A program made the position numbers and the translations under genes. A model generated the notes under the pieces. The model saw nothing but the letters and a program-made list of their open reading frames with translations. It had not been told where the DNA came from and searched no databases. This document shows positions 1-7,263 of a DNA stretch of 12,268 bases, one piece after another (position 1 is the stretch's first letter; each line of letters starts with the position of its first letter). Origin of the DNA: an uncultured Bryobacterales bacterium (GTDB lineage Bacteria; Acidobacteriota; Terriglobia; Bryobacterales; Bryobacteraceae); contig CALMAV010000092.1 in NCBI GenBank assembly GCA_937859895.1, positions 1-12,268 on the forward strand, in the 5' to 3' direction.

Positions 1-456
1 GCAGTTCCTTCCAACCGGGTTGCCGGCACGATCATCAACTCAGAAGCCGAGTACAAAGCCGACATCACGCCCAAAACCGAGCTGCCTGACTCCCTCCATG
101 GCGTTCTCCTTCATGCCAAAGTCGATGAAGACAGCTGGATGAGTGCTGGACTTCCACCCGACGTGTCCGTCATGGTCACCGGCCGAACGATCTTTTCTCC
201 GGTTAAAGAGAACGCAGGCACGACTGCCGTTCGCTTCGAAGATTCCGAACACATCCTCGCCAGCGGATTCATGTGGGAATCCAACGGCAAACAGCTTGCT
301 TATAAGCCGTTTGTCGTCGTCAAACATGAAGGGCGGGGGAACATCGTCGCCTTTACTGCCGACCCAAACTTCCGAGGTTACATGGATGGGCTGAACCTTC
401 TGTTCCTGAACGCCGTGTTTCGTGGACCCGCGCACGTTTCCGCGTCTTCGTACTAA
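1..456 (+). CDS. C-terminal part of an M14 carboxypeptidase-like protein (5' end outside window)
   Basis: The frame is open from base 1 and ends at TAA 454-456, so about 151 C-terminal residues are seen and the start lies upstream. Visible blocks are a segment around LPPDVSVMVTGRTIFSPV, then SGFMWESNGKQLAYKPFVVV, then GRGNIVAFTADPNFRGYMDG and LFLNAVFRGP at the end. From memory, this 'high-value, SGF-W, GRG-(V/I)-(L/A)F, DPNFRG, LFLNA' pattern is typical of the C-terminal domain of large bacterial proteins annotated as zinc carboxypeptidase / peptidase M14. The catalytic metallopeptidase domain (HxxE...H) would lie upstream and cannot be checked here. No recognisable terminator separates it from the next gene, 69 bp away. 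The reading frame is certain; the family name is moderately certain. Confidence 0.65.
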   Translation, partial: AVPSNRVAGTIINSEAEYKADITPKTELPDSLHGVLLHAKVDEDSWMSAGLPPDVSVMVTGRTIFSPVKENAGTTAVRFEDSEHILASGFMWESNGKQLAYKPFVVVKHEGRGNIVAFTADPNFRGYMDGLNLLFLNAVFRGPAHVSASSY

Positions 457-525
457 TACTTTGCGAACCTGTTCAACTATTCCGATGGGAAACTAAAAGG
501 CAGAGCGAGCCTTGCTGCTTCTTCT

Positions 526-933
526 ATGGAAACAACTATCCTTCACCAGATTCAGAAAGTGATCGAATACCTGGCGCGGGGCGTTGAGTTTGCGGCCGCT
601 CTCATCATTGCGGCTGCTGCCATCGAAGCAACTATCAAATCGCTAATGCTTTTCGTACAGCGAGGGGCACCGCCAGAACGCAAAAATGAGGTGCGGCTGA
701 CCTTAGGCCGCTGGCTTGCGGTCGCCCTGGAATTCGAATTAGCCGCTGACATTCTAACGACAGCCGTTACGCCAAGCTGGAACGATATTGAAAAGCTAGC
801 TGCTATCGCGACACTTCGAACGGCGCTTAACTACTTCCTGGAGAAAGAGATCCGGCAGGAATCCACGCCCGAACAACGCCAGGCAGAAGCTATTACCGTG
901 GGTGGGAAAGCTCGTGGAGCCGGACAGCCGTAA
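526..933 (+). CDS. DUF1622 family small membrane protein
   Basis: A 135-residue protein. A hydrophobic helix lies at about residues 19-44 (GVEFAAALIIAAAAIEATIK). Next comes the DUF1622 signature: VRLTLGRWLAVALEFELAAD at about 56-75, DILTTAVTPSW, and IEKLAAIATLRTALNYFLEK at about 88-107. The C-terminal 25 residues are polar. DUF1622 proteins are small, widespread inner-membrane proteins with no established biochemical role. The ATG at 526 puts the first helix near the N-terminus, as usual for the family. The stop codon TAA (931-933) overlaps an AAGGG ribosome-binding site for the next gene, which starts at 941, so the two genes look like a translationally linked pair of paralogues. Family assignment is firm; function is unknown. 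Confidence 0.9.
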   Translation: METTILHQIQKVIEYLARGVEFAAALIIAAAAIEATIKSLMLFVQRGAPPERKNEVRLTLGRWLAVALEFELAADILTTAVTPSWNDIEKLAAIATLRTALNYFLEKEIRQESTPEQRQAEAITVGGKARGAGQP

Positions 934-940
934 GGGCTCG

Positions 941-1271
941 ATGACCACGTTACTGAATCTCGAGAGTCACTGGGTCAGCATCGCCGGCTCGCTGGGTCAA
1001 CTTAGTAGCGGCAATCACGATCGGCTTTCATGCCGCCTACGCTCTCTTGGATATAGAGCGTCACTACCAATCTGATAGAGCGCGGCTTATTTTGGCGGAC
1101 GGTGTCTTGGCCGCGCTCGCTTTCAGCGTGGTAGGAACTCTGCTGAAAGCAATAGCACTACAAAGCTGGTCTGATATCGGCATGTTTGCTTTCGTTCTGG
1201 CGTTGAGAACATTGCTTAAGCAGGTCTTTCTACATGAGCGAAACCTGGTTGCGGCGCGAACGCCCAGATAG
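941..1271 (+). pseudogene. Second DUF1622-like gene, apparently frameshifted
   Basis: An ATG at 941 follows AAGGG (932-936) and begins MTTLLNLESHWVSIAGSLGQL. That frame stops about 45 codons in. From about base 1002 the +1 frame takes over the protein-like sequence: VAAITIGFHAAYALLDIERH, RARLILADGVLAALAFSV, SWSDIGMFAFVLALRTLLKQ, ending at TAG 1269-1271. Spliced at CTT/A/GTA (1001-1007), the product would be about 109 residues and a plausible paralogue of the upstream DUF1622 protein, with the same 'R-L-LADG-x-ALxF' and 'LRTLLK' blocks. Read conventionally, only a 74-residue protein from TTG 1047 would be made, lacking the first membrane helix. Options are a real one-base insertion (pseudogene), a sequencing error, or programmed +1 shifting. 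The 3' end overlaps the convergent PEP-CTERM gene by 42 bp. Confidence 0.6.
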
Positions 1272-2057
1272 TTTTGCTAACCGCTTTCTCGCGGTCGCAA
1301 TGCCTGCGCTAGTAGTCAATAACAACTGCCAGGTTCCTGGCTCCGGAGCTGCTGAAAACACCTGCACTGGGGTAGCTCCGTCGCTTTCTAGAAAACGAAA
1401 CTGATAGTCGAGGTCGAGCGTGCTACTTCCGTTACCCATAAACTGACCCGCCATCCCCGACAAGCTTCCGTTGAATCCAAGTGTGAACGCTCGCCCAAGC
1501 TCCACTGAAAAGCCTCCCAAATCGCTGAAGTGCCGAAGATAATCGCTGCTGGAATAGCACTCCATCTGAGCCACATCCATTCCGCAGCCAACATTCGCGC
1601 CTTGTGGAGCAAAGTTGTTTGGGATCAGACTCATTGAGAAGTTGCCCTCGCCGATCGAGTTGTCCCCTGCTGTTAGGTTGCGATTCACCAATTGGACCAA
1701 CATAAATCCTGAGCGAAGCGGGCCCGCCGTGGTGAAGTTCTCGCTATAGCTAACGTTTGAAGTCGCGCCGGCAGTGAGCGTACTGCCTTGGCCTGTATTC
1801 AGCCGAATGCTTTGACGGGCGTGCAGATCACTATACTGGGCCGGATTCGCGGCGACGCTCGCTACTACGTTCGCATCGGCAGCTGCAAACGAAGCCCCTT
1901 TCATCGAAATGCCCGCGCTGCAACTTTGCGTTCCAACCGTCATCGATGAGCCGTCTGCCGAGCAGGAGGTGCTGTAGGAGGTGCCAGAAATCGGATCAGC
2001 AAACAAATTTACACTCGCTACCACAGCCAAAGCAAGACAGGTAACAGAAGCTCTCAT
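1230..2057 (-). CDS. PEP-CTERM sorting-signal exported protein
   Basis: A 275-residue protein. Residues 1-20 form a signal peptide (hydrophobic LALAVVASVNLFA, likely cut before DPISG). The middle is a low-complexity Ser/Gly/Asn/Thr-rich beta-type region without a catalytic motif I recognise, with about six cysteines, including C162/C167-type spacing in GCGMDVAQMEC. Near the C-terminus lies A-A-PEPGTW (238-243), a short hydrophobic stretch, then ARKRL (256-260). This is the tripartite PEP-CTERM signal that exosortase recognises to anchor or release surface proteins in exopolysaccharide-producing Gram-negatives. No exosortase gene is in the window. Fifteen residues (AKLSGRSRRNQVSLM) follow the basic cluster, whereas family members usually end right after it; this tail lies in the overlap with the convergent DUF1622-like gene. 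ATG at 2057 is the only start that keeps the signal peptide. Confidence 0.8.
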   Translation of the reverse strand: MRASVTCLALAVVASVNLFADPISGTSYSTSCSADGSSMTVGTQSCSAGISMKGASFAAADANVVASVAANPAQYSDLHARQSIRLNTGQGSTLTAGATSNVSYSENFTTAGPLRSGFMLVQLVNRNLTAGDNSIGEGNFSMSLIPNNFAPQGANVGCGMDVAQMECYSSSDYLRHFSDLGGFSVELGRAFTLGFNGSLSGMAGQFMGNGSSTLDLDYQFRFLESDGATPVQVFSAAPEPGTWQLLLTTSAGIATARKRLAKLSGRSRRNQVSLM

Positions 2058-2073
2058 GCCCTGAGCTTATGCT

Positions 2074-2157
2074 GACAGGGCGGTCTCGGCATAGTCCTTG
2101 CCGTCTTAGCTCCTTACCCGGACCCTTAGCCCCGATAGCGAGGCGGTGACATCTGTC
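2074..2157 (-). other. Candidate structured leader upstream of the PEP-CTERM gene
   Basis: In the 151 bp between the histidine kinase stop and the PEP-CTERM start, the minus-strand RNA can form a long-range stem GACAG (2153-2157) with CTGTC (2074-2078). Two inner hairpins sit inside it: GCCTCG-CTAT-CGGGGC (about 2129-2144) and CGGCA-AGGACTA-TGCCG (about 2087-2103). The sequence between them repeats GCTAAG (in GGGGCTAAGG and GGAGCTAAGA). I do not recognise a named riboswitch; it lacks the GCAAAGCC core of the cyclic-di-GMP-I class. The pairings are read by eye and could be chance. Confidence 0.3.
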
Positions 2158-2208
2158 CAGGCAAACTAGACTCAGAATTTTCCTCTATAGGATTTTGCCG
2201 GTTGCAAA

Positions 2209-3687
2209 TCAAACTGCGGCTACCGGCGCTCCTTCCAATTCCCGAACTCCTGCCGGAAAAGTCACTTCAAAGCGTGACCCTTGCCCTACTTTGCTGTTGA
2301 CTCGGATCTCGCCACCATGCGCTTTCACAATGGCTGCAACGAAGCTGAGTCCCAACCCCAGCCCCTTTTCCGGATTCGGATCAGGCACCCGGTAAAAGCG
2401 GTCAAAGATATGCGGCAGATGGTCCGGCGGTATTCCAATCCCGGAGTCCTCCACCGTCAGCCGTACATAGGAACCAACTCTCTGAGTGCTGGCTTTCACC
2501 CAACCGCCGGGAGCCGTGTACTTCAGGGCGTTCGAAAGCAGGTACGTAATCACGCGCTCCACTTGCGTCCGGTCCACTTCACAGATCACGCTTGGTTCCC
2601 CAGTCTGAGTAAGCATCACTTGGCTTGCCTCAGCCGGAATCTGGAACTGCTCCACCAAGTCCCTCACAGTCGCTGCCAAGTCCACGGCTGAACGGTGCAT
2701 GGGTATCTGGCCAGACTCAGATTGGGACAGCAACAACAATGCGCGTACTAGATTCGACAAGCGCTCGACATCCTGAAGCGCGTTCTCAATTGCCTCTTGC
2801 AACTGCTCCTTACGTGTAGCGGTGAATAGAGCTACCTCTAGTTGCCCTTGAATTGCCGTTAGAGGCGTTCGTAGTTCATGTGAAACATCAGTGGAGAACT
2901 GCCGCATTTGATCGAAGGAAGCTTTCAGGCGCCGGCTCATCTCATTGAACGACTCAATCAGACTGTCCAGTTCGTCGTCCGCGCCCCGTTTGGGAATTTG
3001 CACACCCAGATTAGAGCCTGTAATCTCGCTAGCTGCCTTACGAACCGATTGCAAAGCACCAAGCGCCGCCCCCGCAGAGAACCAGCTCACCAATGCGCAA
3101 ACCAGCAATGCAAGCGGAAAGAAGATCAGAAAGTTCCGCCGGAATCTTCGCAAAACCTGCACGTCTTCGTTCAAGGCGCGGCCTTCTGCGACGTACCATC
3201 TCCGTGCGCGCTTAGCATCGTACATGGTACTGCTGATTACCTGATAAGGAAGGCCGTCAGTGCCATAGATGATCTTCATCAAGGGCTCACGTCGCTGGCT
3301 CAATCGCGCCATCTCGGACACAATTGTTTTACGGTCGAACAGCGGTTTTAACGTTGGATCCTCTGAGCCGAGAGCGACTTTCCCCGCTGCGTCCGCTACC
3401 ACGTAGACTGCCTGCAGCCGAGTTGCTTCGGCTTCTTCTTCCGGGTCCGTGTGATCGATCTGCCACCGGGGTCCGCTTCCATCGAAATAGATCCAGCCGC
3501 CCTTCAGATTGCCTAGTGCCTCGGTCAGTTCGTCGGTGCTTTGCGTCTCCAGAATGGATCGCAGCGTAGTTGTCCCGACCCAGCCGACAATGGCCAATAC
3601 TGCCGTCAGCAGTAGCAGAAAAGTGCTGGCCAATCGAAAGCGCAGAGTCCGATAAAAGGTAAACCGCCCGCGCCTGGTGCCCGACAT
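2209..3687 (-). CDS. Two-component sensor histidine kinase
   Basis: A 492-residue membrane kinase. Order of parts: transmembrane helix at about 19-40; extracytoplasmic sensor region at about 41-184 with no recognised ligand motif; second helix at about 185-208 (FLIFFPLALLVCALVSWFSA); HAMP domain to about 262; HisKA with phospho-acceptor His270 in DVSHELRTPL; HATPase with N-box LLSNALKYT (about 383-391), G1 DSGIGIP (414-420), F-box FDRFYR (428-433) and G2 GLGLGLSF (442-449). All catalytic motifs are intact, so it should autophosphorylate and pass phosphate to the regulator encoded 6 bp upstream. Architecture and length match the heavy-metal/CusS-like class (EnvZ/OmpR partners), but the signal cannot be read from the sequence. 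The start ATG 3687 has no good Shine-Dalgarno site, so translation is probably coupled to the regulator gene. Confidence 0.93.
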   Translation of the reverse strand: MSGTRRGRFTFYRTLRFRLASTFLLLLTAVLAIVGWVGTTTLRSILETQSTDELTEALGNLKGGWIYFDGSGPRWQIDHTDPEEEAEATRLQAVYVVADAAGKVALGSEDPTLKPLFDRKTIVSEMARLSQRREPLMKIIYGTDGLPYQVISSTMYDAKRARRWYVAEGRALNEDVQVLRRFRRNFLIFFPLALLVCALVSWFSAGAALGALQSVRKAASEITGSNLGVQIPKRGADDELDSLIESFNEMSRRLKASFDQMRQFSTDVSHELRTPLTAIQGQLEVALFTATRKEQLQEAIENALQDVERLSNLVRALLLLSQSESGQIPMHRSAVDLAATVRDLVEQFQIPAEASQVMLTQTGEPSVICEVDRTQVERVITYLLSNALKYTAPGGWVKASTQRVGSYVRLTVEDSGIGIPPDHLPHIFDRFYRVPDPNPEKGLGLGLSFVAAIVKAHGGEIRVNSKVGQGSRFEVTFPAGVRELEGAPVAAV

Positions 3688-3693
3688 ATTTAG

Positions 3694-4401
3694 TTACGAT
3701 AAGACCGTTTCTGGCACAGCCGTATGCGCTTGGTCTGGAGCGTCCAGCATGTACCCGATTCCACGCACTGTGTGAATCATCTTTTGCGGATACTTATCAT
3801 CGATCTTGCTGCGCAGGTGGCGAATGTAGACATCAACAATATTGGTGAGCCCGTCATAGTCCATATCCCAGACATGCTCCACAATCATGGTGCGGCTCAG
3901 TGGACGTCCCCGATTCCGCATCATGTACTCAAGAATGCTGAATTCTTTGGGCGCCAGTTCAATGCTGTCATTGGTGCGCACCACCTTCCGTCTTATGCAA
4001 TCGAGCGACAAGTCACCCACTTGCAGCTTCTCGGGCGTTGGCTGTCCCCGACGCAGTAATACCCGCGCACGCGCCAGCAACTCCACAAAGGCAAACGGCT
4101 TTACCAGATAATCGTCCGCGCCTTGCTCCAGCCCTCGTACTCGATCATCCACTGAATCGCGCGCGCTTAAAATCAGCACCGGAGGGATGATCTTGCGATT
4201 CTTGATCTTCTCCAACACCTGCAAGCCGTCAATATCGGGCAGCCCTAGATCGAGCACCACCAGATCGTATTCGGTCGTGTGAACGCGCTCGACCGCATCG
4301 CCTCCGGTATGTACGACATCAACCGCGTATCCGGCGCTTTGCAATCCGCGGGATAAAAAATCGGCGATCCGCTTTTCGTCTTCGACGACCAGTACTCGCA
4401 T
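3694..4401 (-). CDS. OmpR-family response regulator
   Basis: A 235-residue regulator. The receiver domain (1-about 115) has the acidic pair E7/D8, phospho-acceptor Asp51 in VVLDLGLPD, the conserved Ser79 in ILSARD and Lys101 in LVKPF. The DNA-binding winged helix (about 130-215) shows LAPKEFSILEYMMRNRGRPL, then DVYIRHLRSKID and the C-terminal HTVRGIGYML. This is the OmpR/PhoB type, closest in feel to CusR/CopR/QseB regulators. It precedes the histidine kinase by 6 bp, the usual cognate-pair order. It begins 24 bp after the acyltransferase stop and so appears to be transcribed from the lexA-headed cluster unless an internal promoter exists. About 14 residues follow the domain. The target genes are unknown. 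Confidence 0.94.
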   Translation of the reverse strand: MRVLVVEDEKRIADFLSRGLQSAGYAVDVVHTGGDAVERVHTTEYDLVVLDLGLPDIDGLQVLEKIKNRKIIPPVLILSARDSVDDRVRGLEQGADDYLVKPFAFVELLARARVLLRRGQPTPEKLQVGDLSLDCIRRKVVRTNDSIELAPKEFSILEYMMRNRGRPLSRTMIVEHVWDMDYDGLTNIVDVYIRHLRSKIDDKYPQKMIHTVRGIGYMLDAPDQAHTAVPETVLS

Positions 4402-4425
4402 TTGTAACTTAACCTAACGAACAGG

Positions 4426-5511
4426 TTACAGCGCGGCGCTTTGACTCGGCACCGAAGGCTGTCGGAACGCGCCTGCTACTGCTTTCCAGCGGGTTTGCAG
4501 GAGGGAGATTCCAAGCATCACGGCGATAAGAACAACCGTGTACAACACAACATACGGCACGCTCAGCTTCTCTTTCCAAATTCCAAACCATCGTCCGTAT
4601 ACCAGCTCGACATGGACCCAGTACACAATGAGTGACGTGGTTCCTAACTGCCGCAGCAAACTCCACCGCTCAAGCCGACTGTAGCTGATCCACAAATAAG
4701 AAACCGCAAAGATGATCAGCACCACACCCAGCTTGATGATTGTCAAGCCTGGGCTGTCTAGCCAGAAATCAACTTTCGGATAGAACGAGTACGGCATGTT
4801 CGAAAGCTCTCGAGCGGCAAATACGCTCGTGACTCCTATGCCGAGTACCCACAGCATCGCTTGGCCCAGTAACTCCGGTTTAACTACTCGGATCATGCTG
4901 CCCGATACTAATCCAAACGCCAGAAAAGCACCCCAGGGAAAAAAGGCGAAGCCGGCATAGTTAGGAACAAAGTAGTTGCTGATAAACGCCGGAATAGCAG
5001 ACGTGTTCATCAGGCTTACTACTGGCGAGAGCGCGGTAATCAGCAAGCCGAGCCCGGTACATAGCCGGATGCGCTCGCTCGTTGTCAATAGAGCCACGGG
5101 AGCCAGCAGCAGCATGGACATGCCCATACAGTTCAGGATGTCTACTCGCAGCAGCTCGCTGGCCGGACTGGTCGGATATCCAAACACAAAAAGCTGCAGG
5201 CGAAACAGGAAAGCGATAAAGAACAAATAGCGCGACCGCTTTAAGGCGGCCAGGAGCTTCCGACTACCTGCCACTCCCTTGCGATCCTGGCTATCCATTA
5301 AAAACGCAAATGTTATTCCTGTCAGAAACAGGAACAAGGCAGGCGGCAAGCCCCCGATGAATTGGGACAACATGTACGGGCCTCCCTCACGCAAATCAGT
5401 TCGCGTGAAAGAGTGGAACGTATGTCCCTGTAACATCACAACCGCTGATAGGCCTCGCATCCAATCGATAAATGCGAGCCGCCCGGCTGTCTTATTTCCT
5501 TGCTCCATCAC
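4426..5511 (-). CDS. DUF1624 / heparan-alpha-glucosaminide N-acetyltransferase-like membrane acyltransferase
   Basis: A 361-residue polytopic membrane protein with roughly ten hydrophobic helices. The N-terminus GRLAFIDWMRGLSAVVMLQG (10-29), followed by HTFHSF (30-35), is the signature of the HGSNAT-like/DUF1624 group: an (F/I)D-x-xRG motif at the first helix, then histidines. The next block, GGLPPALFLFLTGITFAFLM (53-72), also fits. Members are thought to move acyl groups from cytoplasmic acyl-CoA onto extracytoplasmic sugars or lipids; the acceptor here is unknown. Charged loops follow the pattern KRSRYLFF and RLERWSLLRQLG. It lies 18 bp after the LolA-like gene, pointing to a shared envelope role. 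An acyltransferase-3 (OafA-like) assignment is the main alternative. ATG 5511 gives MMEQ; the second Met is equally possible. Confidence 0.8.
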   Translation of the reverse strand: MMEQGNKTAGRLAFIDWMRGLSAVVMLQGHTFHSFTRTDLREGGPYMLSQFIGGLPPALFLFLTGITFAFLMDSQDRKGVAGSRKLLAALKRSRYLFFIAFLFRLQLFVFGYPTSPASELLRVDILNCMGMSMLLLAPVALLTTSERIRLCTGLGLLITALSPVVSLMNTSAIPAFISNYFVPNYAGFAFFPWGAFLAFGLVSGSMIRVVKPELLGQAMLWVLGIGVTSVFAARELSNMPYSFYPKVDFWLDSPGLTIIKLGVVLIIFAVSYLWISYSRLERWSLLRQLGTTSLIVYWVHVELVYGRWFGIWKEKLSVPYVVLYTVVLIAVMLGISLLQTRWKAVAGAFRQPSVPSQSAAL

Positions 5512-5529
5512 TCCAAAAACAAGGCGGAG

Positions 5530-6204
5530 CTACTGCTTCATCCTCTTGGCAGTTCCCGGCATCTTGAGCTCTACCTTCTTCTGGCCTGGAGGATTAATCA
5601 CTATGTTGCTGTAAGTCACTAAGTGGTAATTTCCAGCCGGGTGGTAGGACGGTGGCTGCGTTGGATACGACTGCCCGTCACCGATCCAGATCTGTACTTT
5701 CTCAATGCGTTCCTTAACGGCGGGGTTCTTTGGAATTAGCAGTAGTTTTGTCGAACCCAGAGGGCCAAGCTTCTCAACGCCCTGATTGGTGATTTCGTAG
5801 TTGGCCGCCAACTCCTTCCCGGAAGATCCGAATCCCAGCAGAAGAAACGAATTCAGCAAGTTACCATCCTTGCCTAAGGACGTCTCGTTAAACTGATCCA
5901 GTTTCGGGTAGTACAGGCGGATGTTCTTGCCTTCGAAGCCGATGATGCGGGCGTCGGTCTGCTGGGAGAAGTCTACAACTGCCCGGACCTCACGCGACTT
6001 CGTCCGCTGCATCTGCAGGGTCCCCGATTCCACGGTTTTATCATCTAACAACTTGTTATAAGTCGTCATTTTCAGGTCTGCAGTGACGCCCTGAAATGAA
6101 AGAGCCGATTTATCCATGCGCGCCAGGATTACCTCCGTGGTTTCGGCATTGGCCAGGCATGCCAGTAACAGACACACAGAGAGACGTGCGATAAGGGTTT
6201 TCAT
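5530..6204 (-). CDS. LolA-like outer-membrane lipoprotein-sorting protein
   Basis: A 224-residue exported protein. Residues 1-20 form a signal peptide ending ANA before E21; C16 in LLAC is a weak lipobox with an unusual Leu at -2, so a lipoprotein is possible but less likely. The mature part starts with EVILARMDKSALSFQGVTAD and continues as a beta-rich sequence: TLQMQRTKSREVRAVVDFSQ, GFEGKNIRLYYPKLDQFNE, and LLLIPKNPAVKERIEKVQIW. This fits the LolA-like half-barrel fold that carries lipoproteins or other lipids across the periplasm. Length is close to typical LolA. The partner genes lolB/lolCDE are not here, so this may be a specialised paralogue serving the adjacent acyltransferase (inference). 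No clear Shine-Dalgarno site precedes ATG 6204; it starts 15 bp after the preceding gene. Confidence 0.75.
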   Translation of the reverse strand: MKTLIARLSVCLLLACLANAETTEVILARMDKSALSFQGVTADLKMTTYNKLLDDKTVESGTLQMQRTKSREVRAVVDFSQQTDARIIGFEGKNIRLYYPKLDQFNETSLGKDGNLLNSFLLLGFGSSGKELAANYEITNQGVEKLGPLGSTKLLLIPKNPAVKERIEKVQIWIGDGQSYPTQPPSYHPAGNYHLVTYSNIVINPPGQKKVELKMPGTAKRMKQ

Positions 6205-6219
6205 GAAAATGAGAGTAGT

Positions 6220-6615
6220 TTATGGTGCGGTATACGCAATGAAGCCCTTGACCTCCGGGTCAGCTTCATCGCGAATGGGTTCGACCCGCAGAACGTGCCA
6301 GCCTTTACGCGTCCGCTCTCGAATCAAGTTCTCTGACCGTTTAATTTGCTCTTCCTCGGAGAGCCCGGAGAGCAATTCGTTAGCAATGAAAACCCGGTTG
6401 GCGCCGTGAGCCGATGACATTAAGATGACACTGGCAGCATGCGGCTGATCGTTAAACCATTCGCGCGGAATCGCAAAAATGAAGAGCAGGATCAGCGCCA
6501 CCACCAGGTCATACCGCCAACTTGCCCGTGGAAAATCCCAGAAGATCAAGCGACGCAGAATCAACCCGGGAGAAGAGGTTTGTGAGGCTGCTTCCATGCG
6601 CCTCAAGTCTAACAT
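6220..6615 (-). CDS. Hypothetical small membrane protein next to lexA
   Basis: A 131-residue protein with no family I can name. An N-terminal cytoplasmic-type basic stretch (LILRRLIFWDFPRASWRYD) leads into one membrane helix at about 37-53 (LVVALILLFIFAIP). A soluble domain follows: HAASVILMSSAHGANRVFIA, then SGLSEEEQIKRSENLIRERT and KGWHVLRVEPIRDE. The charge pattern (basic before the helix) predicts the C-terminal domain outside the cytoplasm. The start is uncertain: ATG 6615 lies 6 bp after the lexA stop but lacks a ribosome site. ATG 6597 (MEAASQ...) follows GAGG closely and would give 125 residues. The position between lexA and lolA-like genes with short gaps says it is co-transcribed with both. 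Confidence 0.75.
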   Translation of the reverse strand: MLDLRRMEAASQTSSPGLILRRLIFWDFPRASWRYDLVVALILLFIFAIPREWFNDQPHAASVILMSSAHGANRVFIANELLSGLSEEEQIKRSENLIRERTRKGWHVLRVEPIRDEADPEVKGFIAYTAP

Positions 6616-6621
6616 TTACCG

Positions 6622-7248
6622 TCAGTATTTGCGCATAATTGCCAGCACGCGACCTTGTATCTGGAGGCTTTCCGCAGGGACATAAATGGGCTGCATGGCA
6701 GCGTTAGCCGGTTGCAAGCGCACCCGCCCATCCGGTTCGTGATAGTAGCGCTTCAGAGTCGCCTCAGTACCGTCTACTAACGCCACTACAATCTCTCCAT
6801 TCCGCACTGAATCGGTCTTTTCCACCAGCACGAAATCGCCGCTGCAGATGTGGTCCTCAATCATTGATTCACCCCGCACCTCCAGCGCATACGTGTTCTC
6901 CTGGCCGACGAAGTCAGAGAAATGGAGCGTCTCTTTGTTGACAATTGCTTCTACCGGAGCGCCGGCAGCAATGCGTCCCATGAGCGGAACTGACCCGCTA
7001 CTGGCCGCTGGCTTTCGTGCACGCTCTTCTTCCACAAACCGCTCACCCACTTCGAGCGAACGGCTGTGGTTATAGTTGTGACGGATGTAGTGCTTGGCTT
7101 CCAGTGCCTGAATGTGCTTATGGACCGTGGCGAGAGATGCCAAGCCTAAGCCGGTTGCAATCTCCTCGTAGCTGGGACTGTACCCTTTGCCTTCGATGAA
7201 CTCTGCCAAGAAGTCCATCAATTCTTTCTGCCGCCGAGTAAGTGCCAT
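6622..7248 (-). CDS. lexA: LexA SOS-response repressor / self-cleaving protease
   Basis: A 208-residue protein of standard LexA length. The N-terminal winged helix (1-about 67) has LTRRQKELMDFLAEFIEGKG and YSPSYEEIATGLGLASLATV, with recognition-helix region SLATVHKHIQALEAKHYI (38-55). This resembles the 'TVH-H' Bacillus-like type more than the proteobacterial types. The self-cleavage site is Ala95-Gly96 in GRIAAGAPVEA. The S24 peptidase domain has Ser128 in RGESMI and Lys166 in ATLKRY, the catalytic pair, all intact. LexA represses DNA-repair genes until RecA filaments trigger its autocleavage. ATG 7248 follows AGAGG at suitable distance. It heads a close-packed run of five more genes and has its own promoter with a candidate operator. 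Confidence 0.97.
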   Translation of the reverse strand: MALTRRQKELMDFLAEFIEGKGYSPSYEEIATGLGLASLATVHKHIQALEAKHYIRHNYNHSRSLEVGERFVEEERARKPAASSGSVPLMGRIAAGAPVEAIVNKETLHFSDFVGQENTYALEVRGESMIEDHICSGDFVLVEKTDSVRNGEIVVALVDGTEATLKRYYHEPDGRVRLQPANAAMQPIYVPAESLQIQGRVLAIMRKY

Positions 7249-7263
7249 TCTGCCTCTGTACTA

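Noticed and set aside
2074..2157. Cyclic-di-GMP-I riboswitch
   Set aside because: CGGGGCTAAGG recalls one side of that fold, but the GCAAAGCC and GCAAACC cores are missing.
2908..3351. Long plus-strand open frames inside the histidine kinase
   Set aside because: Antisense shadows of an intact, motif-complete kinase gene.
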